64,000 nucleotides of DNA. It comes from Notospermus geniculatus (lineage: Eukaryota > Nemertea > Pilidiophora > Heteronemertea > Lineidae). A program made the translations under genes and the position numbers. The notes beneath the pieces were generated by a model, which searched no databases, was not told where the DNA came from, and worked only from the letters and a program-made list of their open reading frames with translations. Positions 21,927 to 32,490 of the stretch are shown in pieces (the stretch's first letter is position 1; each line of letters begins with the position of its first letter). The stretch covers positions 442,699-506,698 of the forward strand of contig NMRB01000144.1 in NCBI GenBank assembly GCA_002633025.1, read 5' to 3'.

Positions 21927-22427
21927 GCAAAAAATGAAGAAACCAGGTGTTGATCCAGCGACAGCGACCTGGTCGTCTTCACGTTTGGCATTGTCTCTCG
22001 TCTACCACAGTATCTTTTCTTTAATGTGCCCAATGATGACTATTTTTCCACTTAAAAAAGAAGTACCCGCCAATAAACGGACACAAATATTTGTTGTGTG
22101 AATGGATACAACAACGTGCACTATCTTAAAATGTAAACAACAACAAATACTCCCATTGGTCGAAATCTAGTTAGTCTGACCTCTCACCCCTAATCTGCAT
22201 AACACAATGGGAATTCATGAAATGTGCGTTGATCTCGCCGACGACATTCGGATATTTCCGAGTGCTAAAAGTTCCGCATGGCAATGAGGTCAGAGGTAGG
22301 CCTAACCGAAACCTAAATCCGAGCCCGAGACTGGGCCGTCGATGAGATGAATACAAAAGTCTATTTTTTGGCTTATATACAAAATCATGGTGGTGTGGCA
22401 GGGGATCCACATCTAACTACCTCTTAA

Positions 22428-22659
22428 GCATGGCGCACACGAGCGATTTTCTAGGCGACTAGCCTTGCGACTACAGGAGCGACTGAACATATTTTTAGTT
22501 TTTTTTAGTTTTTTTTTACTCGTTTGCGACAAACGTTTCACTGGGAGATCAGTGATGTCGCGGATGACATCACTGATCGACCTCAAAGGTAATTATCGCA
22601 AGCGACCTAGTAGTCGCATCGGTAGTCGCCCCCATTTTAGTCGCTCGTGTGCGCCATGC
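22428..22659. mobile_element. Foldback MITE, TTAA/TTTT flanks
   Basis: The ends are GCATGGCGCACACGAGCGA and its complement, and CGACTA motifs recur along both arms. The left flank is TTAA (22424-22427) and the right TTTT. A central palindrome GATCAGTGATGTC...GACATCACTGATC is also present. Confidence 0.75.
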
Positions 22660-23249
22660 TTTTGTCATCAGTAAAGTCGGCAGAGATGGCCCCGCGAATT
22701 TTTAACTTAGCAGATAGTCTTTGTATTGGGATTTCAGCTTCACCGTATAGTGCTGCCCTCTCTCTGTGCCTGCTGACTAAGTCAGTGCGTGCGTTCTTAT
22801 TTTTGACGTTGATCAGATTATAATGGTTTGATAGGTTCCAGGAAACCTAGGGCCTGGGGAGCCAATAGCTAAAATACTAAATCTTCCCACAGCCACAAGA
22901 CATCAAATTTGGGAAGAGGAATTTGGATTCACCCTGTGTCGGTGAAGATGAAGATGCAAAAATAATTGTTCATTGTCACAATCCAAACCATGAAAGTATA
23001 ATATATTAATATAATATAATATAAAAAACCATAAAATTCATGCCACACAATGATGTATATAGACTGGGATGAAATCTAATCCTACGTGGCGTGGGAAGTT
23101 GAACCCGCACCGGCGAGGAGGAGAGTATCGTAATGCAAGTGCCACGCCCCTCAATACCCGGCAATCCACTAGCGACACCTATTGCGACAGGGAGAAGCGT
23201 TCCCTGTTGTGCCATCAATAGGGCGTAGTTCGGCCTATATGGATGATTG

Positions 23250-23440
23250 GCGCGTTTGATTTGAGGTCTATAGGAGCTGTGAGCGAGTTGACCAATAGGT
23301 GTCACTACGGCCCAATTCAATGCATAGCGGACCCATTCATTCTTGATCGAGCACCAATCACGTAGATTTTCCTGTACATTGGTCCGCTAGAACTTTGCTG
23401 CCATCTGTTGGCAATATGCGCGGCTGACTGCTATTCATTC
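23250..23440. repeat. Dispersed repeat, copy 1
   Basis: The stretch containing GCGGACCCATTCATTCTTGA and GGTCCGCTAGAACTTTGCTG recurs in reverse orientation at 60590-60750. Some divergence is visible, so this is an older family. No coding content is seen. Confidence 0.8.
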
Positions 23441-23568
23441 AGAGAAAAAATGGAAGTTACGATGGGTCTGATAAAAAGCCAAGAAAATTAATTACGTAAC
23501 AGACCCAATCCCTTCCGCAAAATCAGGACTGGAACACCAGCTGTATGGTTCATCCGTCCGGATTTTAA

Positions 23569-24530
23569 GGCGGCCTAGGTGCAATATTACAACACAATAT
23601 GAGGATCAAAATGGGCAATATTATGCCAATCTTTCTCCCATCCATTATACCAGAAGCACATGACACCCATTTTCGGCCCCGTATTGTGCAATAATATTGT
23701 ACCGTGCAACCGCTTTACGCCGACTACGATGCAATTTCAATGTGTGAGCACATTCGCGCCTTGGAAACATGCGATCAGTTGATGCGCTTGACGGTCCGTG
23801 AGCAAGTATGAACCAGCCCTAAGTGAAAACCTTCCCTTTGTTCCAAACAAAAGATAAGGCAAATTTTACACTTAAGATGCTTTATGCATACGGGCCCAGC
23901 TGACCAATGCTCCAATTATGGGCGGTGACCGTAGTTGGTGTTACGTAAAATTTAAAATCCCGTCTGGCGGACGTGTCCTTGGTCATATCCAGTCGCCGAG
24001 TCGTGAGGGACGGTGCTGTGTAGCTCGTTCCGAGATAAAGAACTCTGACTGGATATTTTCGGGAAGAAAGGACACAGAATGAGTGTGTAAGTACCCTGAT
24101 ATTCCGACATATCGAATTTTTCTCTAGAAGATGAAAACTTTTGGGTATCGGTGAAGCTCGGGAGACGAGCGTAAGTAGCGTGCGTGTGCGGAGAAAAGTG
24201 CGCGTGCCGCAGGTAGGCCTGTGACAGGGCCGTCGCTAGCCTTTTTTGATGGGAGGAGGGCATTTGGTCTCTCTGGAGGGGCAAAACTGCACGTTTTGCT
24301 ATCTTCCGACCAGAGTCTGCACAGTAGGGGGTATAGGGCGTTTTATCCACGCTCCGCTGATGGGCGTGCCGGCGTTCTAAAGTGGTTTTTCCACGGTACA
24401 AAATCATTGCACAAATATAGGGCCCAATATGGGTGTCATGTGCTTCTGGCATAATGGAAGAAAGATTGGCAATAATATTGCCCATTTTGATCCTCATATT
24501 GTGCAATAATATTGCATGTGGATAGGCCGC
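23569..24530. mobile_element. 962-bp TTAA-flanked foldback element
   Basis: Arms of about 120 bp (23569-23695 and 24412-24530) pair around GGCCTA, GCAATATT, CCTCATATTGT and ATGACACCCAT. TTAA lies at 23565-23568 and 24531-24534. Inside is a CAGGGCCGTCGCTAGC sequence (24228) also seen in the 13725-14362 element. A long minus-strand frame within is not credible as a protein. Confidence 0.75.
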
Positions 24531-24586
24531 TTAAAAATAGATTAGACCAGTTACGGGGGATGGACCAATCGGGTCGAGAAGTCACA

Positions 24587-24716
24587 CAGGCAATGGCTAT
24601 TCATAAAAGCTAGCAAATGCTTTTACTTCAGTCTTTGTAGTGCATTTACATTGGACCTCGCTGTTCAAATCTTAAGTAAAAGCATTTGCTAACTTATGAA
24701 TACCATCCAATGCCTG
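24587..24716. mobile_element. Foldback MITE
   Basis: Arms CAGGCAATGG...AGCAAATGCTTTTACTT (24587-24629) and the reverse complement (24674-24716) flank a 44-bp loop. Confidence 0.75.
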
Positions 24717-25660
24717 TCCTTGTACTAACGGAGTGGCTGACCATGCAGTCTGTCTAATAAATATGGGAATCGAATGCGTTGGGTTTTGCTNAACGAACGC
24801 GTTGGGTTTTGCTTTCTTTGGTTTTATCAGGGTCATGGGGGGGGGGACCTTGATCAATGGAGGCACCCCGACGCCCCCTTATATTTCAAACACAAACTGA
24901 ATTTCTCGAGCATTTTCAGAATGAATGCAACTGAGTTTTTTGTTTTTCCATTTCAGCGATTTGCGGTGCGACGGGCGCGCCCGCGGGCACGTCAGCGTGG
25001 CGAGATGAGGACGCTACGCCACCTAGCTACAATCATCGAAACTTCGAAACGCATGTTTTCCAAAAAGTAGTTTCATGCCATACGATTTATTTGTCTGACT
25101 CCGTCTGTGATTGAGATTGGCATCTTCACATATCAAGGCCTAGCTACTTCGTCGTTCGAACTATATGCTCCCAACACGATAGGAACCCTTGTCAGGGAAA
25201 GATGAAGACGAAGTGAAATGTCGGACATTACCCAACAAATAGGACTGTGGTCAGATCCGTCCGACTTCTTTAACTAAACAGCGGAGAAGGCCTAACTAAA
25301 CTGAAGTTTGGAACTCCTGCAGGGATCGAATCTTTGTATTACCATGCCCCCTCCCTGCTGCAGAGAAAAGCTGAATCACCACTTTTGGTCTTGGTCAACG
25401 TACATAAGCACCGGTAAGTAATGGAGCCAATTAAACGGACCATAGGCCTAGGCCTGTAGAGGCAGTCTCATCATAGTAATTTTTATGTGTTCATTACACC
25501 CACCGGTTGGCATGAGAATGTAACTCTGACATGTCTTGCAAGTAAAATACACTGAAAATCAACATTTGAGGCAAAAACGTTGGCTGTCAGTTAGCGCCAC
25601 CTGTGATGAAGTGAGCACACTGATATGAGCCTAATCTAGCTGCCTGTAGGGTCACTTTAA

Positions 25661-25782
25661 GGCCTGCTTTCCATTGGCGCGTTTCCGTGCGCGGAAACGC
25701 TCGAAAGCATTGTTGTTTCCGCGCCGTGACCAATGAAGCGGAAACAATGCTTTCGAGCGTCCGCGCCAATAGAAAGCAGGCC
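25661..25782. mobile_element. 122-bp foldback MITE, TTAA/TTAG flanks
   Basis: The arms start GGCCTGCTTTCYATTGGCGC and pair nearly to the centre, with the inner block GCTCGAAAGCATTGTT. TTAA precedes (25657-25660) and TTAG follows, which may be a mutated TTAA duplication. Confidence 0.8.
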
Positions 25783-26325
25783 TTAGGTGAATGATGGTGT
25801 TCGAGATATGAGTTTTCTCGCGCAAAAAGCTTGATCTCTGTAGGCGCCCTGTAGACTAATAATAAAATATGGTCTCTGTCATTGCGCAAGGTGGAAGCCG
25901 TTTTGAAGGAAAACCCACTGAGCTCAAACGTTCCCGTGGCGAGGCGCCTAGTGTGTACACTTGTCTGAATCCAAAGCTGCAGCCGTCCTACTATGGGCGG
26001 CTATTCCCGCAGATTTAGAGGGTTTCATTCTGCAGTTCATACATTTAGGGCCCATTTCTCAAATAATATATTGACAGTTCTTCAGAGGGTGTGACGTTGT
26101 CTTATGTTTTTCAGCAAGCGAGTTCAAACTTCAAGGGAGCCAAGTCGGGGCGAAACGTCTGACTGCATTCGGAGCCATTAGCGAATGCAGAGTGCCGTCT
26201 GCGATGTGAGGACGTGGATTGCACGTGCCATAGGAAGCAATATGGCTGTTACGAGGTGAACACACGTGGATGACATTCGATTGTGCGATTAACGTTTGTG
26301 AGGAACAATTTCGTTTGTGCGTTAA

Positions 26326-26440
26326 GCTGCATTTAGCTGACACGCGGAATGCGGATAGCGGAACGCGGAAGCGGAAAGTGCGATGCATTTTCCGCTTCCG
26401 TGTTCCGCAATCCGCATTCCGCGTGTCGGCTAAACGTAGC
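26326..26440. mobile_element. 115-bp foldback MITE, TTAA flanks
   Basis: Arms GCTGCATTTAGCTGACACGC and complement, with inner GCGGAATGCGGA, are flanked by perfect TTAA on both sides (26322-26325, 26441-26444). Confidence 0.85.
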
Positions 26441-26449
26441 TTAACTTCT

Positions 26450-28215
26450 CGTCGGAATCATCCATCGGACTGTGGCGAGGCGAGGTGAGGTGAAGAATTA
26501 AGGATTAATTCTTTTTTGGATATGTGGAATACATGACATCATCATCATCATCTAAGCATCGGAAAAGTCCTCACCGAAGACGAGGAAACAGGTACAAGAA
26601 AAATGATTGTGGGCCATTGCACATTAAAGCCGAGTTGGAACACCACTTTTGCACTGGTCTAACATGGGGTGAGCAGTGGTGTTCCTGGGTAATTTTTTTA
26701 GGTTGGTTCAGATTTTTACACGATCCCCCGCCTTTTTTGTCATTTTAACACCTGTTCTACTGAACTGAATGAAACAACCAATGAAAATCTAGGACACAAG
26801 GCATGAAACGGCCAATGAAAGCGTTGAACACAAAAGCAGCAGGAAACAGCCAATGAAAAACTGGAACACAAAGATTCGAAAACCTCCCCAAAGTTTCACA
26901 TTTCTGCTGCCGTTGTTTCATTCAGGATATGCCGTTTATTTCAGCTTTTGTTGGCCTTGTGGGTGTGTCATTCGACCCACGTGACTTTTGTTAGCCAAGC
27001 AGATGGCGCGTAAAATGGAAAGCAGTTTTGAGCCAAGATGGCACTTAGAAATTAATTAGGCCTACATCGCAAGCTGAATCTGCATCTAAATTAGATACGT
27101 TTAGAAGCAGGTTCGGCTTGTATAGGCCTACGTTTTCGTATGAATGTCTTCAAGTTTCAGCGCAGCTGCGGTCGACTGGGACCGCGAAGCTGCCTCCAGT
27201 AAAGTCAGTGGGCTCCACCCACTGTTCCGCCAAAGGTGATGCTTCGGGTGTATACATGTCCACTCTCGTCTTAAGAAACCTGAGCTCGCCAGCTCGTCTC
27301 TAGGTTCTCATGTATACACATACTGGACATGAATCTCTTCTTTTCAGCCATGTAACTAATCATTCCTCATTTCAGCGGGTCTAGCTGTCCTTTAACACGA
27401 TGCACATTTTGGTCGGTACGCGCCCTATAAGTTATAGGGCGCGTAGCATGCTCCGGCAGTCTCTGTATAAATGCTGCACGCAAGGACAGCTGAGGGGGAC
27501 AGGAGTTCTTTATGTAACTAATCAAAAATTCATTTCAGGAACACCATATATGCTCACAAGAAGAAGTCTTGTAGCATATATTCAGTAGAGCAGCAGATAA
27601 ATAAGCGATGAAAGGGAAGGGTGCACATTTCAACTGCATGTGTCGTGACCCTTTTTTCTTTTATAAACTCTTTATGGGGAGTTTATTTTGAGGAGCACAC
27701 TTCTACTGCTTTTGGGAGGTCGTTACTGAAATAAGTGGGAAGGTCATGGTTCAAAAAGGCGCCATCTTTGAGTTACTCTTTGTAACCTTCAATAGGTGGC
27801 GCTTCCCTCAAAGAGTACAAAACCAAACGAGATATTGCCATTTTGAACAAGAAGGCAATCCACTGGGTTACACCATGCAGTTTGTTTTTGAATCAGTTCA
27901 AAAAGACATGAGAAAACAGCGCTTTTTGAGCGGGTTCAAATCATAATAGGCCAATCTGCACATAACGTTTTTTTTGAGTGGAGGGAAACATACAATTGGT
28001 CTTCGCCGGAGAAATTTCAGATGCTATTGGTGGACTTGGGGAGTGCCATCATAGCGGTCGGAATTCCTTCTGAAGACCAAACATTCAGTAACTAACACCG
28101 CGCTCTGGCAGCGGCCCTTCTATCAGTTTCTGCTTGCAGTACAATGGTGAACCAACATGAACGATGCCATGTGACGGGATGAGAGGGGGAATTTTCGAAT
28201 TAGATTTTTCGATTT
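26450..28215. other. No gene recognised
   Basis: Only short, motif-free frames occur. A 27-bp perfect palindrome, CGCGCCCTATAAGTTATAGG continuing to 27446, lies at about 27420-27446. Three near-identical phrases CAATGAAA...GGAACACAA occur at 26770-26875. Confidence 0.4.
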
Positions 28216-28217
28216 TA

Positions 28218-28900
28218 CGATTTTTCGAACGGACGGAGCTGCGGGACACTTGCGCACGTTGGATTCGCGACGCGCCCCCTGTAGGCCTAGCACTGTATTA
28301 TATGTAGGCCCTACCCTTGTATCAGTCGCGCTTTGACGGATTCTAAACCTTTGCCATCTATCTTTCCAGGAAAATACCTGCCAGTGATTCCAGTTATACC
28401 TTCCAGACGACGCCAGATGTCGCTTCGACGGTGCGGGGGATGTCCACCTTTTCCATTTCGATTAGACGTCACAGCGGAAATTTTCGAACGGACTGAGCTG
28501 CCCGACACTTGCGCATGTTGGAATCGCGACGCGCCCCCTGTAGGCCTAGCACTGTATTAGATAGGCCCTACCCTTGTATCAGTCAAGCTTTGATGGATTC
28601 AAAACCTTTACCATTTATCTTTCCAGGAAAAGACCTGCCAGTGATTCCAGTAATGCCTTCCAGAGACGCCAGATCTCGCTTTGACGATGCGAAGAGATGT
28701 TCAAGTTTTCAATTACGACGTGACGTCATGTTATGGAAGATTTAGCCATTAACCGAGCACCAGAACACTTGCTCAAGTGGAATCGCGACATGCCACCTGT
28801 CGGCCTAGTAGTGTACTGTAGCTATTCTAAAATTCGTGAAACCTCGATGAATTCTAAAAATTTACCCCTTATCATTTCAGGGAACTTCACGCTTTGACAG
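28218..28900. repeat. Tandem units of about 262 bp with acceptor-like cores
   Basis: Units start near 28218, 28480 and 28740, the last more diverged. Each contains CGCGACGCGCCCCCTGTAGG or a variant, then a pyrimidine-rich stretch ending CTTTCCAG or ATTTCAG and, in the first two, ACCTGCCAGTGATTCCAGT. The CCAG steps look like splice acceptors, and relatives occur at 29505-29570 and 31645-31707. No exon with clear protein content was found. Confidence 0.7.
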
Positions 28901-29250
28901 AGGGGCATCATGTTGGAGGTACCACGTGGCAGAGAATGGAACTGCACCGAGGGACACCGCAGTGCCTAGAGCCGCCGGGGTGATTTGAAAGTTGGTGTTA
29001 ACACGGTGTTTACAATGCTTTAATGCATTGTAAACACTGTGTTAACACCAACTTTGAAATCACCTTCGTGTTGCCTGGTGGAACCTGACGCCAGAGGGCC
29101 TCCTTCAGAGGGACATCATGCTGCCTGAGGAACCTCACGCCAGAGGTCCTGCTTCAGAAGGACATCATGCTGCCTGGTGGAACCTCACGCCAGAGGTCCT
29201 CCTTCAGAGGGACATCGTGCTGCCTGGAGGACGCCATGCTCAGAAGGATC
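28880..29250. repeat. Minisatellite of 54-57-bp units
   Basis: Units of the form GGGACATCATGCTGCCTGG, then GGAACCTCACGCCAGAGGTC, then CTYCTTCAGA repeat about six times. The array is interrupted by an 86-bp hairpin at 28979-29064. A related array with the same framework is at 29905-30290 and 32040-32490. Confidence 0.8.
28979..29064. mobile_element. 86-bp hairpin MITE, copy 1
   Basis: The arms GGTGATTTSAAAGTTGGTGT and complement close on a few bases. An 86-bp copy of the same element lies in an IF intron at 40645-40730. Confidence 0.85.
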
Positions 29251-29283
29251 TTCCATCGTTTATACTCAAGATTAGAATCCTGG

Positions 29284-29482
29284 GACCTTGTTCACGAAGC
29301 TCTCGTAACTTACGGGAGTGCGTAAACTATTGTCCATTAGCGGACTGCCTATTGTTCACTATCAGCCTGACAAAGGATTTGCAAATCCTTTGTCCGACTG
29401 ACAGTGAACAATAGGTTGTCCGCACATCATGGACAATAGTTTGCGCACTCCCTTAATTCACGGGAGCTTCGTGAATAAGGTC
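29284..29482. mobile_element. 199-bp foldback, CCWGG-type target
   Basis: The termini are GACCTTGTTCACGAAGC and its near complement; inner arms pair around CTATTGTTCACTATCAG and GACAAAGGATTTG. Flanks are CCTGG (29279-29283) and CCAGA (29483-29487). The corresponding place in copy 2 of the segmental duplication has a single CTTGA and no insert, that is, an empty site. Confidence 0.85.
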
Positions 29483-29575
29483 CCAGAATCTTTGATGGAT
29501 AATAAACACTTCCATTTATCATTCCAGGGAATGACCTGCCACAGATTCCAGTTTCGTCCTCCAGACGGCGCCAGG

Positions 29576-29680
29576 GCCCATATTCACAAAACTTCTTAAG
29601 TCTAGCTGTGACACTTATCCTTTGTTCAACACAAACGATAACTATCACACTCTGACTTAAATATGTTTTTGAATACGGAC
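29576..29680. mobile_element. 105-bp foldback, copy 1
   Basis: The termini are GCCCATATTCACAAAACTTC and a diverged complement, with inner pairing CTTAAGTCTAGCTGTGACAC and GTCAGAGTGTGATAG. Flanks are CCAGG and CCAGA. Its counterpart in the second segmental copy is 31713-31817, with the same length and flanks. Confidence 0.8.
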
Positions 29681-29904
29681 CCAGAGGCTGAAAACAGTGC
29701 GAAGAGGAGTTCACCTTTTTCTGGCGGAAGGTCGTGGTGCAATGGGACCTTCTGGCGGATTGGCCGGTGGTGAAGAGAAACATTTTGGTGCCGACACCTG
29801 AAGACGCTTTGAAAAGGATAAGCCTGCTCTTACTACATATTAAAGATGTAGGCCTGTGTGAACTCCCCTTAATACATTTTGTAACTCGTACTTTCAAGTC
29901 CTCA

Positions 29905-30290
29905 AACGAACATCATGGTACCAGGAACGTTACGGCAGAGCTGCACACTCGAGGGACAATCGTGGTGTCTGGTGGATCCTTACGGTGGAACTTCACACTT
30001 CAGGTGGACAATCGTGGTGTGGTGGAACTTTACGGTGGAACTTCACACTTCAGGTGGACAATCGTGGTGTGGTGGAACTTTACGGTGGAACTTCACACTT
30101 CACGTGGACAATAGTGGTATCTGGTGGAACTTTACGATTGAACTTGGAAATGGTTGTGCCTGGAGGGGCCTTACGGTGGAGCTTCGCGCTTTCGAGGGAC
30201 AGCATGGTGCCTGGAGAAACCTTATGATGTAATTCCTACTTCAAAGCGACATCTTGTGGTGTCTGCTAGAACCTTAGGGCAGAGCGTCTA
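29905..30290. repeat. 57-bp minisatellite, copy 1
   Basis: Units built from GGACAATCGTGGTGTCTGG, then TGGAACTTTACGGTGGAAC and TTCACACTTCA repeat about six times. Because 54 and 57 are multiples of three, several frames stay open. I regard the frames (for example 29985-30227) as repeat artefacts unless transcripts show otherwise. Confidence 0.85.
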
Positions 30291-30749
30291 GCTTCAGAAG
30301 CAGATCAAGGAGGAGGAGTCGGATTCGTCCAGCAGAGCTTTGTTTCGTTGTAGTTCGACTGGTGATTCTAAGACCATTTTGCTTTCCCTTTTCAGTCGTT
30401 TTGAGTGGACGATCCAGGCAGCGTCCCCAGACATCCTCCACGGAGTAGAAACAACCCGGTAGAGTTTCGATGGAGTTGTTGGTAACTGCAGCCTGGACCA
30501 ACGTTGTAGCTGAGGAGGAAATGGAGATTTATAAGATCTCCAAGATCCATGGACGAATCTTTGTAAACATTGGTCAATGGGTTTCGTTTGTATTGACGTC
30601 TTTTACTTCACTTAAGTGACGTCATCACGTTATAGGTGGCAGCACAGTTTTAATGAAAGATAATAGTGCCATCTGGATGGAATGATAAACGATGTAATAC
30701 AATGTAGTAGGTTATGGGCGGTTATATCCGAAAAAATGTTGCAGTTTAG

Positions 30750-30990
30750 TCATTGTCACCATGATCTCCAGTCGTTGTGATACGATCTTGAGTCGTACCC
30801 GAGAAGGACGTTGGGTGGCGCTGCAGTCGTAAGGATGATCTGGAGTCGCAGCAGGTCAACACTTAACCCTTCGAATTTTGCCCGACTAATAGATCAGCTA
30901 CGATCGAGATCACCCTGACGACTGCAGCGCCACCCAACGTCCTTCTCAGACGACTTAAGATCGTACAACGACTCGAAATCATGACTGACG
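30750..30990. mobile_element. Foldback element found only in copy 1
   Basis: Arms pairing around GAGAAGGACGTTGGGTGGCG and CTGCAGTCGT (about 30752-30842 and 30900-30990) form a long imperfect hairpin. The region is absent from copy 2. Confidence 0.7.
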
Positions 30991-31712
30991 ATGTCTTTAT
31001 TTTGCAACATTTTCCCTCGCGATATAACTGCCGATACTCTTGTAGTCGGCAGCGTGAACTTTAAATTAAGAAAGGGTGAGCCCAGTGTCCTTATTCGGTC
31101 CAATGGTTTTGGCCCCAGGGCCTCTTCCATGAAACAGACGACGGGAGATTCGGCTGAGGCTGAAAAGACACCGTATCTATTGTGCTTTAGAAAGGTTTAC
31201 ATTTCATAAGCTGGAGAAATTATGAGGGATTTAACATAACACAACACACATAACATAACTTTATTTTCAAACTCATACGCACACAAACATCTTTATTTTC
31301 TAACTTCGTCCTTCATAATTCTTTGGTAGATTATGAAATGTTAAACTACTTCTCAAAATACATTGTTTACAATGCCTTTCTGCTGCGGCCAATGTCCTGT
31401 CGATGTTTCAAGATCAGGTCCTGGAAACAAACGTATTGGCCGAATCTGGATGCCTGGTGTTTGTCTTTCGTCAGTTTGCACCCCGCCATTTGAGAATCCA
31501 TGTTGTGGAAATTGTCGTGGAACGGACAGTAGCGCCGTGGGAGGTCCTCCTTCATAGGGACATCGTGCTACCTGGAGGAGGCCATGCTCAGAGGGGCATA
31601 GTTGCTCAAGATTAGAATCTTGAATCTTTGATGGATTATAAACACTTACCATTTATCATTACAGGGAATGACCTGCCACTGATTCCACTTTCGTCCTCCA
31701 GACGGCGCCAGG

Positions 31713-31817
31713 GCCCATATTCTCAAAACTTCTTAAGTCTAAGTGTGACACTTATCCTTTGTTCAACACAAAAGAAAACTATCACACTTTGACTTAAATA
31801 TGTTTTTGAATACGGAC
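31713..31817. mobile_element. 105-bp foldback, copy 2
   Basis: It is the counterpart of 29576-29680, carried along by the segmental duplication, with the same CCAGG and CCAGA flanks. A few substitutions distinguish the two. Confidence 0.8.
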
Positions 31818-32039
31818 CCAGAGGCTGAAAACAGTGCGAAGAGGAGTTCATCTTTTTCTGGCGGAAGGTCGTGGTGCAATGGGACCTTCTGGCGGATTGG
31901 CAGGTGGTGAAGAGAAACATTTTGGTGCCGACATCCAGAAGACGCTTTCAAAAGGAATATCCTGCCTCTTAATAAAGATGTAGGCCTATTATAATTTGTG
32001 AACTCGCCTTAATACATTTGTAATTCATACTTTCAGCTC

Positions 32040-32490
32040 TGAAATGAACATCATGGTGCCAGGAACGTTACGGCAGAGCTGCGCACTCCAGGGACAATCG
32101 TGGTGTCTGGAGGACTTTACGGTTGAAGGTACAGGCTTCACAGGGACAATCGTGGTTTCTTGTTGGACTTTACGGTTGAACTTCACACTTCAGAGGGATT
32201 TCATGGTGTCTGGATGAACTTTACCGTTGGAGCTACACGCTTCACAGATACACTCGTGGTATCTGGTGGAACTTTACGGTGGAACGTCACGCTTCACAGA
32301 GACAATCGCAGTGTCTTGTGAAACTTTACGGTTGAACTTGGACATGGTTGTGCCTGGAGGGGCCTTACGGTGGAGCTTCGCGCTTTCGAGGGACAGCATG
32401 GTGCCTGGAGAAACCTTATGATGTAAGTCCTACTTCAGAGCGACACCTTGTGGTGTCTGTTAGAACCTTGGGGCAGAGCGTCATCCAGCT
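32040..32490. repeat. 57-bp minisatellite, copy 2
   Basis: This is the diverged partner of the 29905-30290 array, with about seven units built on GGACAATCGTGGTGTCTGG and AACTTTACGGTTGAAC. The last unit, GGAGCTTCGCGCTTTCGAGG, is almost identical in both arrays. Confidence 0.85.

Larger units (their letters stand above)
29190..31535. repeat. Segmental duplication, copy 1
   Basis: The order of blocks here matches copy 2 at 31540-34470. The blocks are a CTCCTTCAGAGGGACATCGT end of minisatellite, an acceptor-like GGAATGACCTGCCA core, a 105-bp foldback, a 57-bp minisatellite, a tail with GAGGAGGAAATGGAGATTTA, then a 480-bp block from about 30985 ending near 31500. The copies differ by a 199-bp foldback present only here (29284-29482), another foldback at 30750-30990, and about 0.4 kb found only in copy 2. 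Confidence 0.8.

Noticed and set aside
23952-24506. 184-codon minus-strand frame
   Set aside because: It lies across the arm and interior of the 962-bp foldback element, has no family motif and would translate inverted-repeat sequence.
29734-30232. Overlapping frames of 80-126 codons
   Set aside because: They follow the 57-bp minisatellite; the paired copy at 32040-32490 does not preserve the same frame.
31610-31625. Transposon excision footprint AATC-TTG-AATC in segmental copy 2
   Set aside because: The simpler reading is an empty 5-bp target (CTTGA) equivalent to CCTGG and CCAGA in copy 1, which agrees with the other five insertions.
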